A stretch of DNA of 16,218 bases, taken from the NCBI GenBank assembly GCA_029946075.1, contig JAQSDT010000710.1, forward strand, positions 1 to 16,218, given 5' to 3'. The notes below the pieces were generated by a model. It searched no databases. It was given only the letters and a program-made list of their open reading frames with translations, and had not been told where the DNA came from. This document shows positions 6,736 to 13,467 of the stretch, piece by piece. Numbering within the stretch: position 1 is the stretch's first letter; every line of letters starts with the position of its first letter. The DNA comes from a bacterium (GTDB lineage Bacteria > Pseudomonadota > Alphaproteobacteria > Rhizobiales > Xanthobacteraceae). Both the position numbers and the translations under genes were made by a program.

Positions 6736-6773
6736 GGGCGGTGAAGTCCCCCAGCTTCACCGCCCGCTTTTTT
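6736..6773 (+). terminator. Rho-independent terminator after degP
   Basis: GGGCGGTGAAG (6736-6746), loop TCCCCCAG, CTTCACCGCCC (6755-6765): a perfect 11-bp stem followed by GC and six T (6768-6773). It implies the response-regulator operon mostly has its own promoter in the 98 nt that follow. Confidence 0.92.
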
Positions 6774-6777
6774 CAAG

Positions 6778-6803
6778 TCTTTCACATCCAATTCTTTCAC
6801 ATC
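6778..6803 (+). repeat. Direct repeat TCTTTCACATC, candidate regulator site upstream of the response regulator
   Basis: Two identical 11-mers at 6778-6788 and 6793-6803 (15-nt period), directly after the degP terminator and about 70 nt before the response-regulator start. OmpR-family regulators bind tandem direct repeats, though usually with a 10-11 nt period. A role in autoregulation is inference. Confidence 0.45.
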
Positions 6804-6871
6804 ATCGAGAGAACGGCCGGTTGCCTTGCATGTGCAGGGCTGCCGCGCCATGGTGAGAGGAAGCCATTCCC

Positions 6872-7591
6872 GTGACCGCAACCGCAGCCATTCCCGTTTC
6901 AGCCAACCAGATGCGCCTGTTGATCATCGAAGACGACCGCGAGTCCGCCGACTACCTGGTTAAGGCGTTCCGTGAAGTCGGCTATGTCGCCGATCTCGCC
7001 AGTGATGGCGAGGAGGGGCTCTCGATGGCCGAGAGCGGCGATTACGACGTGCTTGTCGTCGATCGCATGCTGCCCAAGCGCGACGGCCTGTCGGTGATCG
7101 GATCCTTGCGCGAAAAGGGCAACCGCACGCCGGTGCTGATCCTTTCCGCGCTCGGCCAGGTCGACGACCGCATCAAGGGCCTGCGCGCCGGCGGCGACGA
7201 CTATCTGCCGAAGCCCTACTCGTTCGCCGAATTGCTGGCGCGCGTCGAGGTGCTGTCGCGCCGCAACGTCGGTCCGGCCGAGGAAACCACCTACCGCGTC
7301 GGCGATCTCGAGCTCGATCGTCTCTCGCACCGGGTCGCCCGCGGCAAGGACGAACTGACCTTGCAGCCGCGTGAATTCCGCCTGCTCGAGTATCTGATGA
7401 AGCATGCCGGCCAGGTGGTGACGCGCACCATGCTGCTGGAAAACGTCTGGGATTATCATTTCGATCCGCAGACCAACGTCATCGACGTGCACATTTCGCG
7501 GCTGCGCTCCAAGATCGACAAGGGCTTTGAACGGCCCTTGCTGCACACGATCCGCGGCGCCGGGTACATGATCCGTGACGGCCTTCGGTAA
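6872..7591 (+). CDS. OmpR/PhoB-family two-component response regulator
   Basis: A DNA-binding response regulator of 239 residues. The receiver domain (~14-125) has the acidic pair in IIEDDRE, phospho-acceptor D64 (VVDRML) and conserved K114 (LPKPYSF). The C-terminal winged helix (~140-238) shows the trans_reg_C pattern LQPREFRLLEYLMKHAGQVV and DVHISRLRSKID. Its partner is the kinase encoded immediately downstream, which overlaps it by 17 nt. The start is taken as GTG 6872 because GAGAGG lies about 11 nt upstream; ATG 6911 (MRLLIIED) would give the more typical OmpR N-terminus but lacks a ribosome binding site. Targets are unknown; degP is a plausible one from position. Confidence 0.95.
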   Translation: MTATAAIPVSANQMRLLIIEDDRESADYLVKAFREVGYVADLASDGEEGLSMAESGDYDVLVVDRMLPKRDGLSVIGSLREKGNRTPVLILSALGQVDDRIKGLRAGGDDYLPKPYSFAELLARVEVLSRRNVGPAEETTYRVGDLELDRLSHRVARGKDELTLQPREFRLLEYLMKHAGQVVTRTMLLENVWDYHFDPQTNVIDVHISRLRSKIDKGFERPLLHTIRGAGYMIRDGLR

Positions 7592-9041
7592 GCTGATCCG
7601 CACCACGGCGTTTCGCCTGACGCTGGTGTATCTGTTTCTGTTCGCGCTGTTTGCGGCGTCGTTGCTCGGCTATTTCGCGTGGAATACGCGGCGCCTGATC
7701 ACCGAGCAGATTTCCGTCACCGTCAACGCGGAGATCGCCGAGATCACCGACATCTATGCGCGGCGAGGTTTGCGCGGGCTCGCCTTCACCATCGGCAACC
7801 GCGCGCTGCGGCCCGGCGCCAATCTCTATCTCGTCACCACACCGACCGGACAGGCGCTCGGCGGCAACGTCGAATCGCTGTCGCCGGGCGTGATGGCCTC
7901 GACCGGCTGGTCGGAGACGGTCTATCGCCGGCTCGACGAGCAGGAAGGCGTCAATCATCGCGCGCTGGTACGCGTCACCGAACTCAGCAACGGTTTTCGG
8001 TTACTGGTCGGGCGTGACCTCGAAGAGCGCCGCAGGCTGTTCGGCATCGTCGCCAAGGCGGCGCAATGGTCGCTGCTGGTCGTGATCGTGCTCGGCATCG
8101 GCGGCGGCATCTTCGTCGCACGTCGCGTGCTGCGCCGGATCGACGCGATGACCGGCACCACCCAGCGGATCATGGCCGGCGATCTCTCCGGCCGCTTGCC
8201 GGTCGGCCGCAGCGGCGACGAGCTCGATCGCCTCGCCGAAAACCTCAACGCCATGCTGGAGCGCATCGAGGCGCTGATGACGGGGCTGAAGGAAGTCTCC
8301 GACAACATCGCCCACGACCTGAAGACGCCGCTGACGCGGTTGCGCAACCGCGCCGAGGAGGCGCTGGCCAGTTCCGGCAGCGAGGCCGAATACCGCGCCG
8401 CGCTGGAACGGACCATCGAGGAATCCGACGGCCTGATCCGCACCTTCAACGCGCTCTTGATGATCGCACGCGCCGAGTCCGGGCAGGCACGCGGCAACAT
8501 GGACGATTTCGACGTCGCCGACGTCGCCAGGGGCATTCACGAACTCTACGAGCCGCTGGCCGAAGACGACGGCATGACGCTTCGCGTCAAAACCGCGCCG
8601 GCGCGGCTGCATGGCAACCGCGAGCTGATCGGGCAGGCGCTCGCCAATCTGGTCGAGAACGCGATCAAATACGGCAAGCCGTCGCCGGTGGTGCAGCCGC
8701 TCGATCCGGTCGCCGCAGCGCGGATGCGGGAGTTACTGATCGAGGCGCGGCGCGAGGGCGATACCGTGCTGCTCAGCGTCACCGACCACGGCCCCGGGAT
8801 TCCCGAGGCCGACCGCAAGCATGCGATCGAGCGTTTCGTCCGGCTGGAAGCCAGCCGAACGCTGCCGGGATCGGGTCTCGGCCTCAGCCTGGCGGCAGCG
8901 GTGGCGACGCTCCATGGCGGCGAACTCAGGCTCGGTGATTCGCATCCCGGTCTGATCGCGACACTGGCGATTCCAGCGCTTGCCGCCACCAGCGACAGGC
9001 TTGCAGCGCAAACGCCGGATGTGCCACAGAAGGTGGCATGA
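7575..9041 (+). CDS. Membrane sensor histidine kinase of the OmpR-partner type
   Basis: A 488-residue inner-membrane kinase expected to phosphorylate the upstream regulator. In order: TM1 ~12-33; a periplasmic sensor region of about 120 residues; TM2 ~158-180; HAMP linker ~181-235 (RRVLRRIDAMTG, GRSGDELDRLAENLN); HisKA with phospho-acceptor H247 (DNIAHDLKTPLTRL); HATPase_c with N-box NLVENAIKYG, G1 DHGPGIPE and G2 GSGLGLSLAAAVATLHGG. About 15-20 extra residues (PSPVVQPLDPVAAARMRELL) sit between the N-box and the next strand. The GTG start lies inside the regulator gene (17-nt overlap), and the TGA overlaps the glnE ATG, so translation of all three is probably coupled. The signal is not evident. 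Confidence 0.95.
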   Translation: MTAFGKLIRTTAFRLTLVYLFLFALFAASLLGYFAWNTRRLITEQISVTVNAEIAEITDIYARRGLRGLAFTIGNRALRPGANLYLVTTPTGQALGGNVESLSPGVMASTGWSETVYRRLDEQEGVNHRALVRVTELSNGFRLLVGRDLEERRRLFGIVAKAAQWSLLVVIVLGIGGGIFVARRVLRRIDAMTGTTQRIMAGDLSGRLPVGRSGDELDRLAENLNAMLERIEALMTGLKEVSDNIAHDLKTPLTRLRNRAEEALASSGSEAEYRAALERTIEESDGLIRTFNALLMIARAESGQARGNMDDFDVADVARGIHELYEPLAEDDGMTLRVKTAPARLHGNRELIGQALANLVENAIKYGKPSPVVQPLDPVAAARMRELLIEARREGDTVLLSVTDHGPGIPEADRKHAIERFVRLEASRTLPGSGLGLSLAAAVATLHGGELRLGDSHPGLIATLAIPALAATSDRLAAQTPDVPQKVA

Positions 9042-11974
9042 ACTCATCCGCCCTGGCCGCGCGATTTGTCGGCGGACCGTTTCTCGCCGATTCAACGAAC
9101 GCCGAACAACGTCTGGCCGACTGGCTCGCTGAACTCGAGCCGGAGCAGTCGGCTGCGATCGACGAACATCTGGATCGCCCGTTCGCGAGGGCCATCCTGC
9201 TCGGGATCGCCGAGTTCTCGCCCTATCTGTTCGATCTGGTTCGCGCCGATGCCGCGCGGCTGATCCGTATTTTCGCGTGCGACCCGGAGTCGCATCTGAC
9301 GGAACTGATCGAGAAGACCTCGCAGGACGTGCTGGCCGCCGGCAGCGAGGTCGATGTGATGCATCTGCTTCGCCGCACCAAGGCGGAGGCCGCGTTGATG
9401 ACGGCGCTGTGCGACATCGGCGGGATCTGGCCGGTGATGCGGGTGACCGCGGCGCTGACCGAACTCGCCGTCACCTCGGTGCAGACCGCCTTGCGCTTTC
9501 TGCTGCGCCAGGAAGTCGCGCGCGGCCGGATGACGGCCGGCAATCCCGACCGGCCGGAGGAGGGCAGCGGCCTGATCGTGCTGGCGATGGGCAAGATGGG
9601 CGCGGGCGAACTGAACTATTCCAGCGATATCGACCTGATCGTGTTCTTCGATCCCGCCCATACCTCGCTGGTCGCCGATATCGAGCCGGCGCCGTTTTTC
9701 GTGCGCATCACGCAGGCGATGGCCCGCCTGCTGCAGCAGCGCTCGGGCGATGGCTATGTGTTCCGCGTCGACCTGCGTCTGCGCCCCGATCCGGCCTCGA
9801 CGCAGGTCGCGATGTCGACCGACGCGGCGCTGCATTATTACGAACGGGAAGGGCGGACCTGGGAACGCGCGGCGATGATCAAGGCGCTGCCTTGCGCGGG
9901 CGATCCCAGGGCCGGCGAAGCCATGATCGCGGAGCTGTCGCCATTCGTCTGGCGCAGGCATCTGGATTTTGCCGCGCTCGCCGACGTCCATGACATGAAG
10001 CGGCAGATGCAGACCTTTCGCGGCCAGAGCGAGATCGCGGTCGAAGGTCATAACGTCAAGGTCGGCCGCGGCGGTATCCGCGAAATCGAATTCTTCGCGC
10101 AGACCCAGCAACTGATCGCCGGCGGTCGTCATCCGGAATTGCGGGTGCGGCCGACCTTGCAGGCGCTCAACGTGCTGGCGAACAGCAACTGGATCACGTT
10201 TCAGGCGCGCGACGAACTGACGGTGGCGTACGAGTTCCTGCGCCGGGTCGAGCATCGCCTGCAGATGATCGCGGACGAGCAGACCCACGCGCTGCCCGAC
10301 GATATCGAGTCCGTCGAGCGCTTTGCCAATTTCTTCGGCTACGAAAATCGCGCGGCCTTCGCGAAGGATTTGCTCGGCCATCTCGATATCGTGCAGGGCC
10401 ATTACGGCAAACTCTTCGAGGGCGATCCGACCGGCTCGGCAAAACTGCCCGATGTCGATTACGGCGGTGGGCCCGACGATGTTCGGCTGCTCGAATACCT
10501 CGCCACTCTCGGCTTCAAGAAGCCGGTAGCGGCGGCCGGAACGCTGCAGCAGTGGACGGCCGGCGATTACCGCGCGCTGCGCAACGAGGCCACCAAGGCA
10601 GCCTTTATCGAATTCATTCCGGGCCTGATCGACGGGCTCGCCCACGCTGAAGACCCCGACGACGCCGTGGCCGCGTTCGACCGCTTCCTCGGCGCCCTGC
10701 AGCGCGGCGGCCGGCTGATCTCGCTGCTGAGGGAAAACCGCGATCTCGTCGCGCTGGTGGCGCTGATCCTGGGCGCAGCTCCACGGCTCGGCGACATGCT
10801 GGCGCGCCAGCCGCAGATCATGGACGGCCTGATCGATCCGCGCTTCTTCGGCGCGATGCCGGACCAGAAGGAATTGTCGGAGCGCCTCGCGGCGACGCTG
10901 GGGGATGCCGCGTCCTACGAAGACTTCCTCGATCGCCTGCGGCTGTTTGGACAGGAGAGCCTGTTCCTGATCGGCACGCGCATTCTCTCCGGCACGGTTT
11001 CCGCCCAGCAGGCCAGCGTCGCTTTTGCCGATGTCGCCGAGGGCATCGTCCACACCGTGCACGGCCTCGTCACCGGCCAGTTCGCCGCGCAGTACGGCCG
11101 CATCAAGGGGCAGGAAACCGCGATCCTCGCCATGGGCCGGCTCGGCAGCCGCGAAATGACGGCGTCGTCCGACCTCGACCTGATCCTGCTCTATGATTTC
11201 GACGAGGACGCGCCGGATTCCGATGGCGAGCGATCGCTGCACGGCGCGCAGTATTTCGCGCGCTTCACCCAGCGGCTGATCTCGGCGTTCACGACGCGGA
11301 CCAATCACGGCGTGCTCTACGACGTCGACATGCGGCTGAGGCCGTCGGGCCGCGCCGGGCCGGTGGCGTCGCGGATCGATTCATTTGCCGACTATCAGGA
11401 GCGCGAGGCCTGGACCTGGGAGCATATGGCACTGACGCGGGCGCGGGTGATTTCGTCCTCGCCGGCGTTTCGTGCGAAGATCGAGGGCATCATCCGCGGC
11501 GTGCTGACCCGGCCGCGCGATCCCGCAAGCACCGCGAACGACGTCGCCGACATGCGCAAGGCGATCGCGCTGGAAAAGGGCGAGGACGACATCTGGGATC
11601 TCAAGCTCGCCGCCGGCGGTCTCACGGATATCGATTTCATCGCCCAGCATCTGCAACTCGTTCACGCCGCGGACAAGCCGGAAATCCTCAGCGTCTCGAC
11701 GCTGCAGGTGCTCGACAACGCCGCGCGCCTCGGGGTACTGGCGCAATCCGATGCCGAGACGCTGCGTTCCGCAACGCGGCTCTATCATGATCTGACGCAA
11801 ATTCTCCGGCTGTGCGTGACCGGAAAATTCAACCCGGAAACCTCGGGCGAAAATCTGCTGCGGGTGATGGCGCGCGCCGGCGACTCGCCCGATTTCTCGA
11901 CGCTGGAAGCTCGCGTGCGCGAGACCCAGGCGGACGTGAGGCGGGTGTTCCTGGCGTTGGTCGGTGGCGGGTGA
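9038..11974 (+). CDS. glnE: Bifunctional glutamine synthetase adenylyltransferase / adenylyl-removing enzyme
   Basis: GlnE switches glutamine synthetase off by adenylylating it and on by phosphorolytic de-adenylylation, under PII/GlnB and glutamine control, in the cytoplasm. At 978 residues it has the normal size. Both nucleotidyltransferase domains are intact. The N-terminal adenylyl-removase site is at ~184-205 (MGKMGAGELNYSSDIDLIVF with its SDxD metal ligands). The C-terminal adenylyltransferase site is at ~699-722 (MGRLGSREMTASSDLDLILL). The helical PII/glutamine-sensing regions follow each. The ATG shares ATGA with the kinase stop, so expression is tied to the two-component operon. It ends 10 nt before a large palindromic repeat that may also act as its 3' hairpin. 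Confidence 0.97.
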   Translation: MNSSALAARFVGGPFLADSTNAEQRLADWLAELEPEQSAAIDEHLDRPFARAILLGIAEFSPYLFDLVRADAARLIRIFACDPESHLTELIEKTSQDVLAAGSEVDVMHLLRRTKAEAALMTALCDIGGIWPVMRVTAALTELAVTSVQTALRFLLRQEVARGRMTAGNPDRPEEGSGLIVLAMGKMGAGELNYSSDIDLIVFFDPAHTSLVADIEPAPFFVRITQAMARLLQQRSGDGYVFRVDLRLRPDPASTQVAMSTDAALHYYEREGRTWERAAMIKALPCAGDPRAGEAMIAELSPFVWRRHLDFAALADVHDMKRQMQTFRGQSEIAVEGHNVKVGRGGIREIEFFAQTQQLIAGGRHPELRVRPTLQALNVLANSNWITFQARDELTVAYEFLRRVEHRLQMIADEQTHALPDDIESVERFANFFGYENRAAFAKDLLGHLDIVQGHYGKLFEGDPTGSAKLPDVDYGGGPDDVRLLEYLATLGFKKPVAAAGTLQQWTAGDYRALRNEATKAAFIEFIPGLIDGLAHAEDPDDAVAAFDRFLGALQRGGRLISLLRENRDLVALVALILGAAPRLGDMLARQPQIMDGLIDPRFFGAMPDQKELSERLAATLGDAASYEDFLDRLRLFGQESLFLIGTRILSGTVSAQQASVAFADVAEGIVHTVHGLVTGQFAAQYGRIKGQETAILAMGRLGSREMTASSDLDLILLYDFDEDAPDSDGERSLHGAQYFARFTQRLISAFTTRTNHGVLYDVDMRLRPSGRAGPVASRIDSFADYQEREAWTWEHMALTRARVISSSPAFRAKIEGIIRGVLTRPRDPASTANDVADMRKAIALEKGEDDIWDLKLAAGGLTDIDFIAQHLQLVHAADKPEILSVSTLQVLDNAARLGVLAQSDAETLRSATRLYHDLTQILRLCVTGKFNPETSGENLLRVMARAGDSPDFSTLEARVRETQADVRRVFLALVGGG

Positions 11975-11984
11975 CTGGGCGTTC

Positions 11985-12069
11985 GTAGGATGGGTGGAGC
12001 GCAGCGATACCCATCAATGCCGGTATTTGTGATGAGATGATGGGTATCGCTAAGCTCCACCCATCCTAC
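11985..12069. repeat. Perfect-armed palindromic intergenic repeat after glnE
   Basis: Outer arms 11985-12000 and 12054-12069 are perfectly complementary over 16 bp (GTAGGATGGGTGGAGC / GCTCCACCCATCCTAC). Inner arms 12003-12016 and 12038-12051 are perfect over 14 bp (AGCGATACCCATCA / TGATGGGTATCGCT). The intervening loop is 21 nt. From memory, the 'GTAGGATGGGT-GAGCGCAGCGA-ACCCATC' family is a widespread dispersed palindrome in Bradyrhizobium and other proteobacteria. The near-perfect arms suggest a recent or actively maintained copy. It differs in sequence from the repeat at 1797-1894. Confidence 0.88.
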
Positions 12070-12081
12070 AAGTTTGGCTAG

Positions 12082-12097
12082 TGTGAGGGCCGTCACA
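12082..12097. promoter_or_regulatory. CRP/FNR-type palindrome upstream of the small peptide gene
   Basis: TGTGA-GGGCCG-TCACA: both half-sites match the E. coli CRP core TGTGA-N6-TCACA exactly. The centre is about 91 nt upstream of the peptide ATG at 12181, a fitting position for a CRP-like activator. It is not the FixK/FNR type (TTGAT-N4-ATCAA). The binding protein and the function are inferred. Confidence 0.5.
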
Positions 12098-12180
12098 ACG
12101 CGCCGAATGGAACGGTGCTTTCCTGAAGAAACACGCATTGCGGGGCGATGACGCCTCGCAACATTCCACAGGAGCCGGGC

Positions 12181-12387
12181 ATGAGCGTTAGAAACAGTGC
12201 ATTGACGATCGACGAACTCGACACCGTCGCGGGCGGTGCCCGTGTGGAAGTTGGTCCCTTCTATATCGACGTGCAGAAGGGCGAAGTCAGCATCGGCGTC
12301 AAGGGCGTCGCCACCGTAACGGTGTGGAGCAACGGCGGCATCTGCGGCCACGTCGGCGGCAGCGGTGGAACGGGCGGCTGTCTCTGA
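12181..12387 (+). CDS. Small double-glycine-leader peptide (putative bacteriocin-like or RiPP-like precursor)
   Basis: With the ATG at 12181 (AGGAG at 12170-12174, good spacing) the product has 68 residues. The N-terminal MSVRNSALTIDELDTVAGG is a classic GG-type leader (L-x-x-x-E-L-D-x-V-x-G-G) ending at G19. Such leaders are cut by C39 peptidase-containing ABC exporters. The 49-residue core starts ARVEVGPFYIDV, alternates polar and hydrophobic residues to W49, then turns Gly-rich, with two cysteines at C55 and C67 one residue from the end. An in-frame ATG at 12148 would add 11 residues (M-T-P-R-N...) but translates the ribosome binding site. No exporter, peptidase, immunity or modification gene is visible within the window. 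I do not recognise the core. Confidence 0.72.
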   Translation: MSVRNSALTIDELDTVAGGARVEVGPFYIDVQKGEVSIGVKGVATVTVWSNGGICGHVGGSGGTGGCL

Positions 12388-12540
12388 TGCGTTAGACGCT
12401 CCGCGAGTGTGGGCTCCCTCGAGCCGCGCGGATCTGTGCCGATCACGAAGAGGCATCACCTGATACGGAAACCCGATTGCGTCCGAAATCGGCCATGGTC
12501 GATGCTGTTTGGCGTTTTTGTCCCGTGGAGACCGTGCTAA
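12388..12540. other. Spacer between peptide gene and LysR gene, no recognised feature
   Basis: 153 nt with no convincing gene, terminator or promoter. Only a weak CGATT...AATCG inverted repeat was seen at about 12475-12492, and GTGGAG (12525-12530) could be the LysR ribosome binding site. Confidence 0.4.
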
Positions 12541-13467
12541 TTGTGGGCTTCACATCACGTTGGCCGGAACCTTGATTTGATCGACAAGCTTGAACTTCTG
12601 CTGGCGCTGGCCAAGGAGCGGCATTTCGGCAAGGCCGCCGAGGCCTGCGGCGTGACGCAGCCGACGATGTCGACCAGTCTGAAGCAGCTCGAGGAAATCC
12701 TCGGCGTGATGCTGGTGCAGCGCGGCTCGCGTTTCCAGGGTTTTACGCCGGAGGGCGAGCGCACGCTCGACTGGGCGCGGCGGATCGTCGGCGACACCCG
12801 TGCGATGCGGCAGGAGATCAACAGCCTCAAGGACAAGCTGTCCGGCGAGATTCGTCTTGCCGCGATCCCGACCGTACTCGGCATGGTGGCGCAACTGACG
12901 ACGCCGTTCCGCGCGCGCTATCCGGACGTGCGTTTTCAGATCCGTTCCTGCACCTCGGCCGACGTGCTCGGCCTCTTGGAAAATCTCGAGGTCGATGCCG
13001 GGCTGACCTATATCGAGAACGAGCCCATTGGACGCGTTCGCACCATTCCGCTCTACAACGAGAGCTATCGCCTGCTGACCTCGCCTGACGCGATGTTCGG
13101 CGACCGCAAGCAGGTGACATGGAAGGAAGTCGGCCAGGTCCCGCTATGCCTGCTCACCGAGGACATGCAGAACCGCCGCATCATCGACCGCGCGCTGCTG
13201 TCGGTCGGCGCGGAAGCAACGCCGACGCTGACGTCGAACTCGCTGCTGGTGCTCTACACGCATGTGAAGACCGGGCGCTGGGCCAGCGTGATGCCGGCCA
13301 AGCTGGCGGAGACGCTGGGATTGTCGGATGCGGTGCGCAGCATTCCGATCGTCGATCCGGTCGTGGACTACAGCATCGGCCTCGTCATCCCGCAGCGCGA
13401 TCCGATGACGCCGCTGATAGCGGCGCTGGTGCAGGTCGCGCGTGAGGTCGCGCCTACACTCGAGTAG
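12541..13467 (+). CDS. LysR-family transcriptional regulator
   Basis: A 308-residue LysR-type regulator. The N-terminal winged HTH (~13-72) reads LLLALAKERHFGKAAEACGVTQ, then PTMSTSLKQLEEILGVMLVQR. The periplasmic-binding-like effector domain (~100-300) starts GEIRLAAIPTVLGMVAQLTTPF. The sequence closely recalls the LysR protein that sits beside NAD-dependent formate dehydrogenase (fds) genes in Bradyrhizobium, but no fds gene is visible here, so the target is unknown. The start is uncertain: TTG 12541 has GGAG ten bases upstream, whereas TTG 12577 (starting M-I-D-K-L-E-L-L-L) matches the family N-terminus better but has a weaker ribosome binding site. Its stop directly abuts the stop of the convergent PleC-like kinase. 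Confidence 0.94.
   Translation: MWASHHVGRNLDLIDKLELLLALAKERHFGKAAEACGVTQPTMSTSLKQLEEILGVMLVQRGSRFQGFTPEGERTLDWARRIVGDTRAMRQEINSLKDKLSGEIRLAAIPTVLGMVAQLTTPFRARYPDVRFQIRSCTSADVLGLLENLEVDAGLTYIENEPIGRVRTIPLYNESYRLLTSPDAMFGDRKQVTWKEVGQVPLCLLTEDMQNRRIIDRALLSVGAEATPTLTSNSLLVLYTHVKTGRWASVMPAKLAETLGLSDAVRSIPIVDPVVDYSIGLVIPQRDPMTPLIAALVQVAREVAPTLE

Noticed and set aside
4952..6760. Long open frame (602 codons) antisense to degP
   Set aside because: Composition is that of a shadow frame in GC-rich DNA (Arg, His, Ala, Asp rich, no recognisable domain), and degP on the other strand is unambiguous.
6615..6875. Small open frame (86 codons) between degP and the response regulator
   Set aside because: It runs through three hairpins and a terminator and shows no recognisable protein features.
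9092..11308. Long open frame (738 codons) antisense to glnE
   Set aside because: Shadow of a high-GC coding region; no domain or motif recognised, while glnE has intact catalytic motifs.
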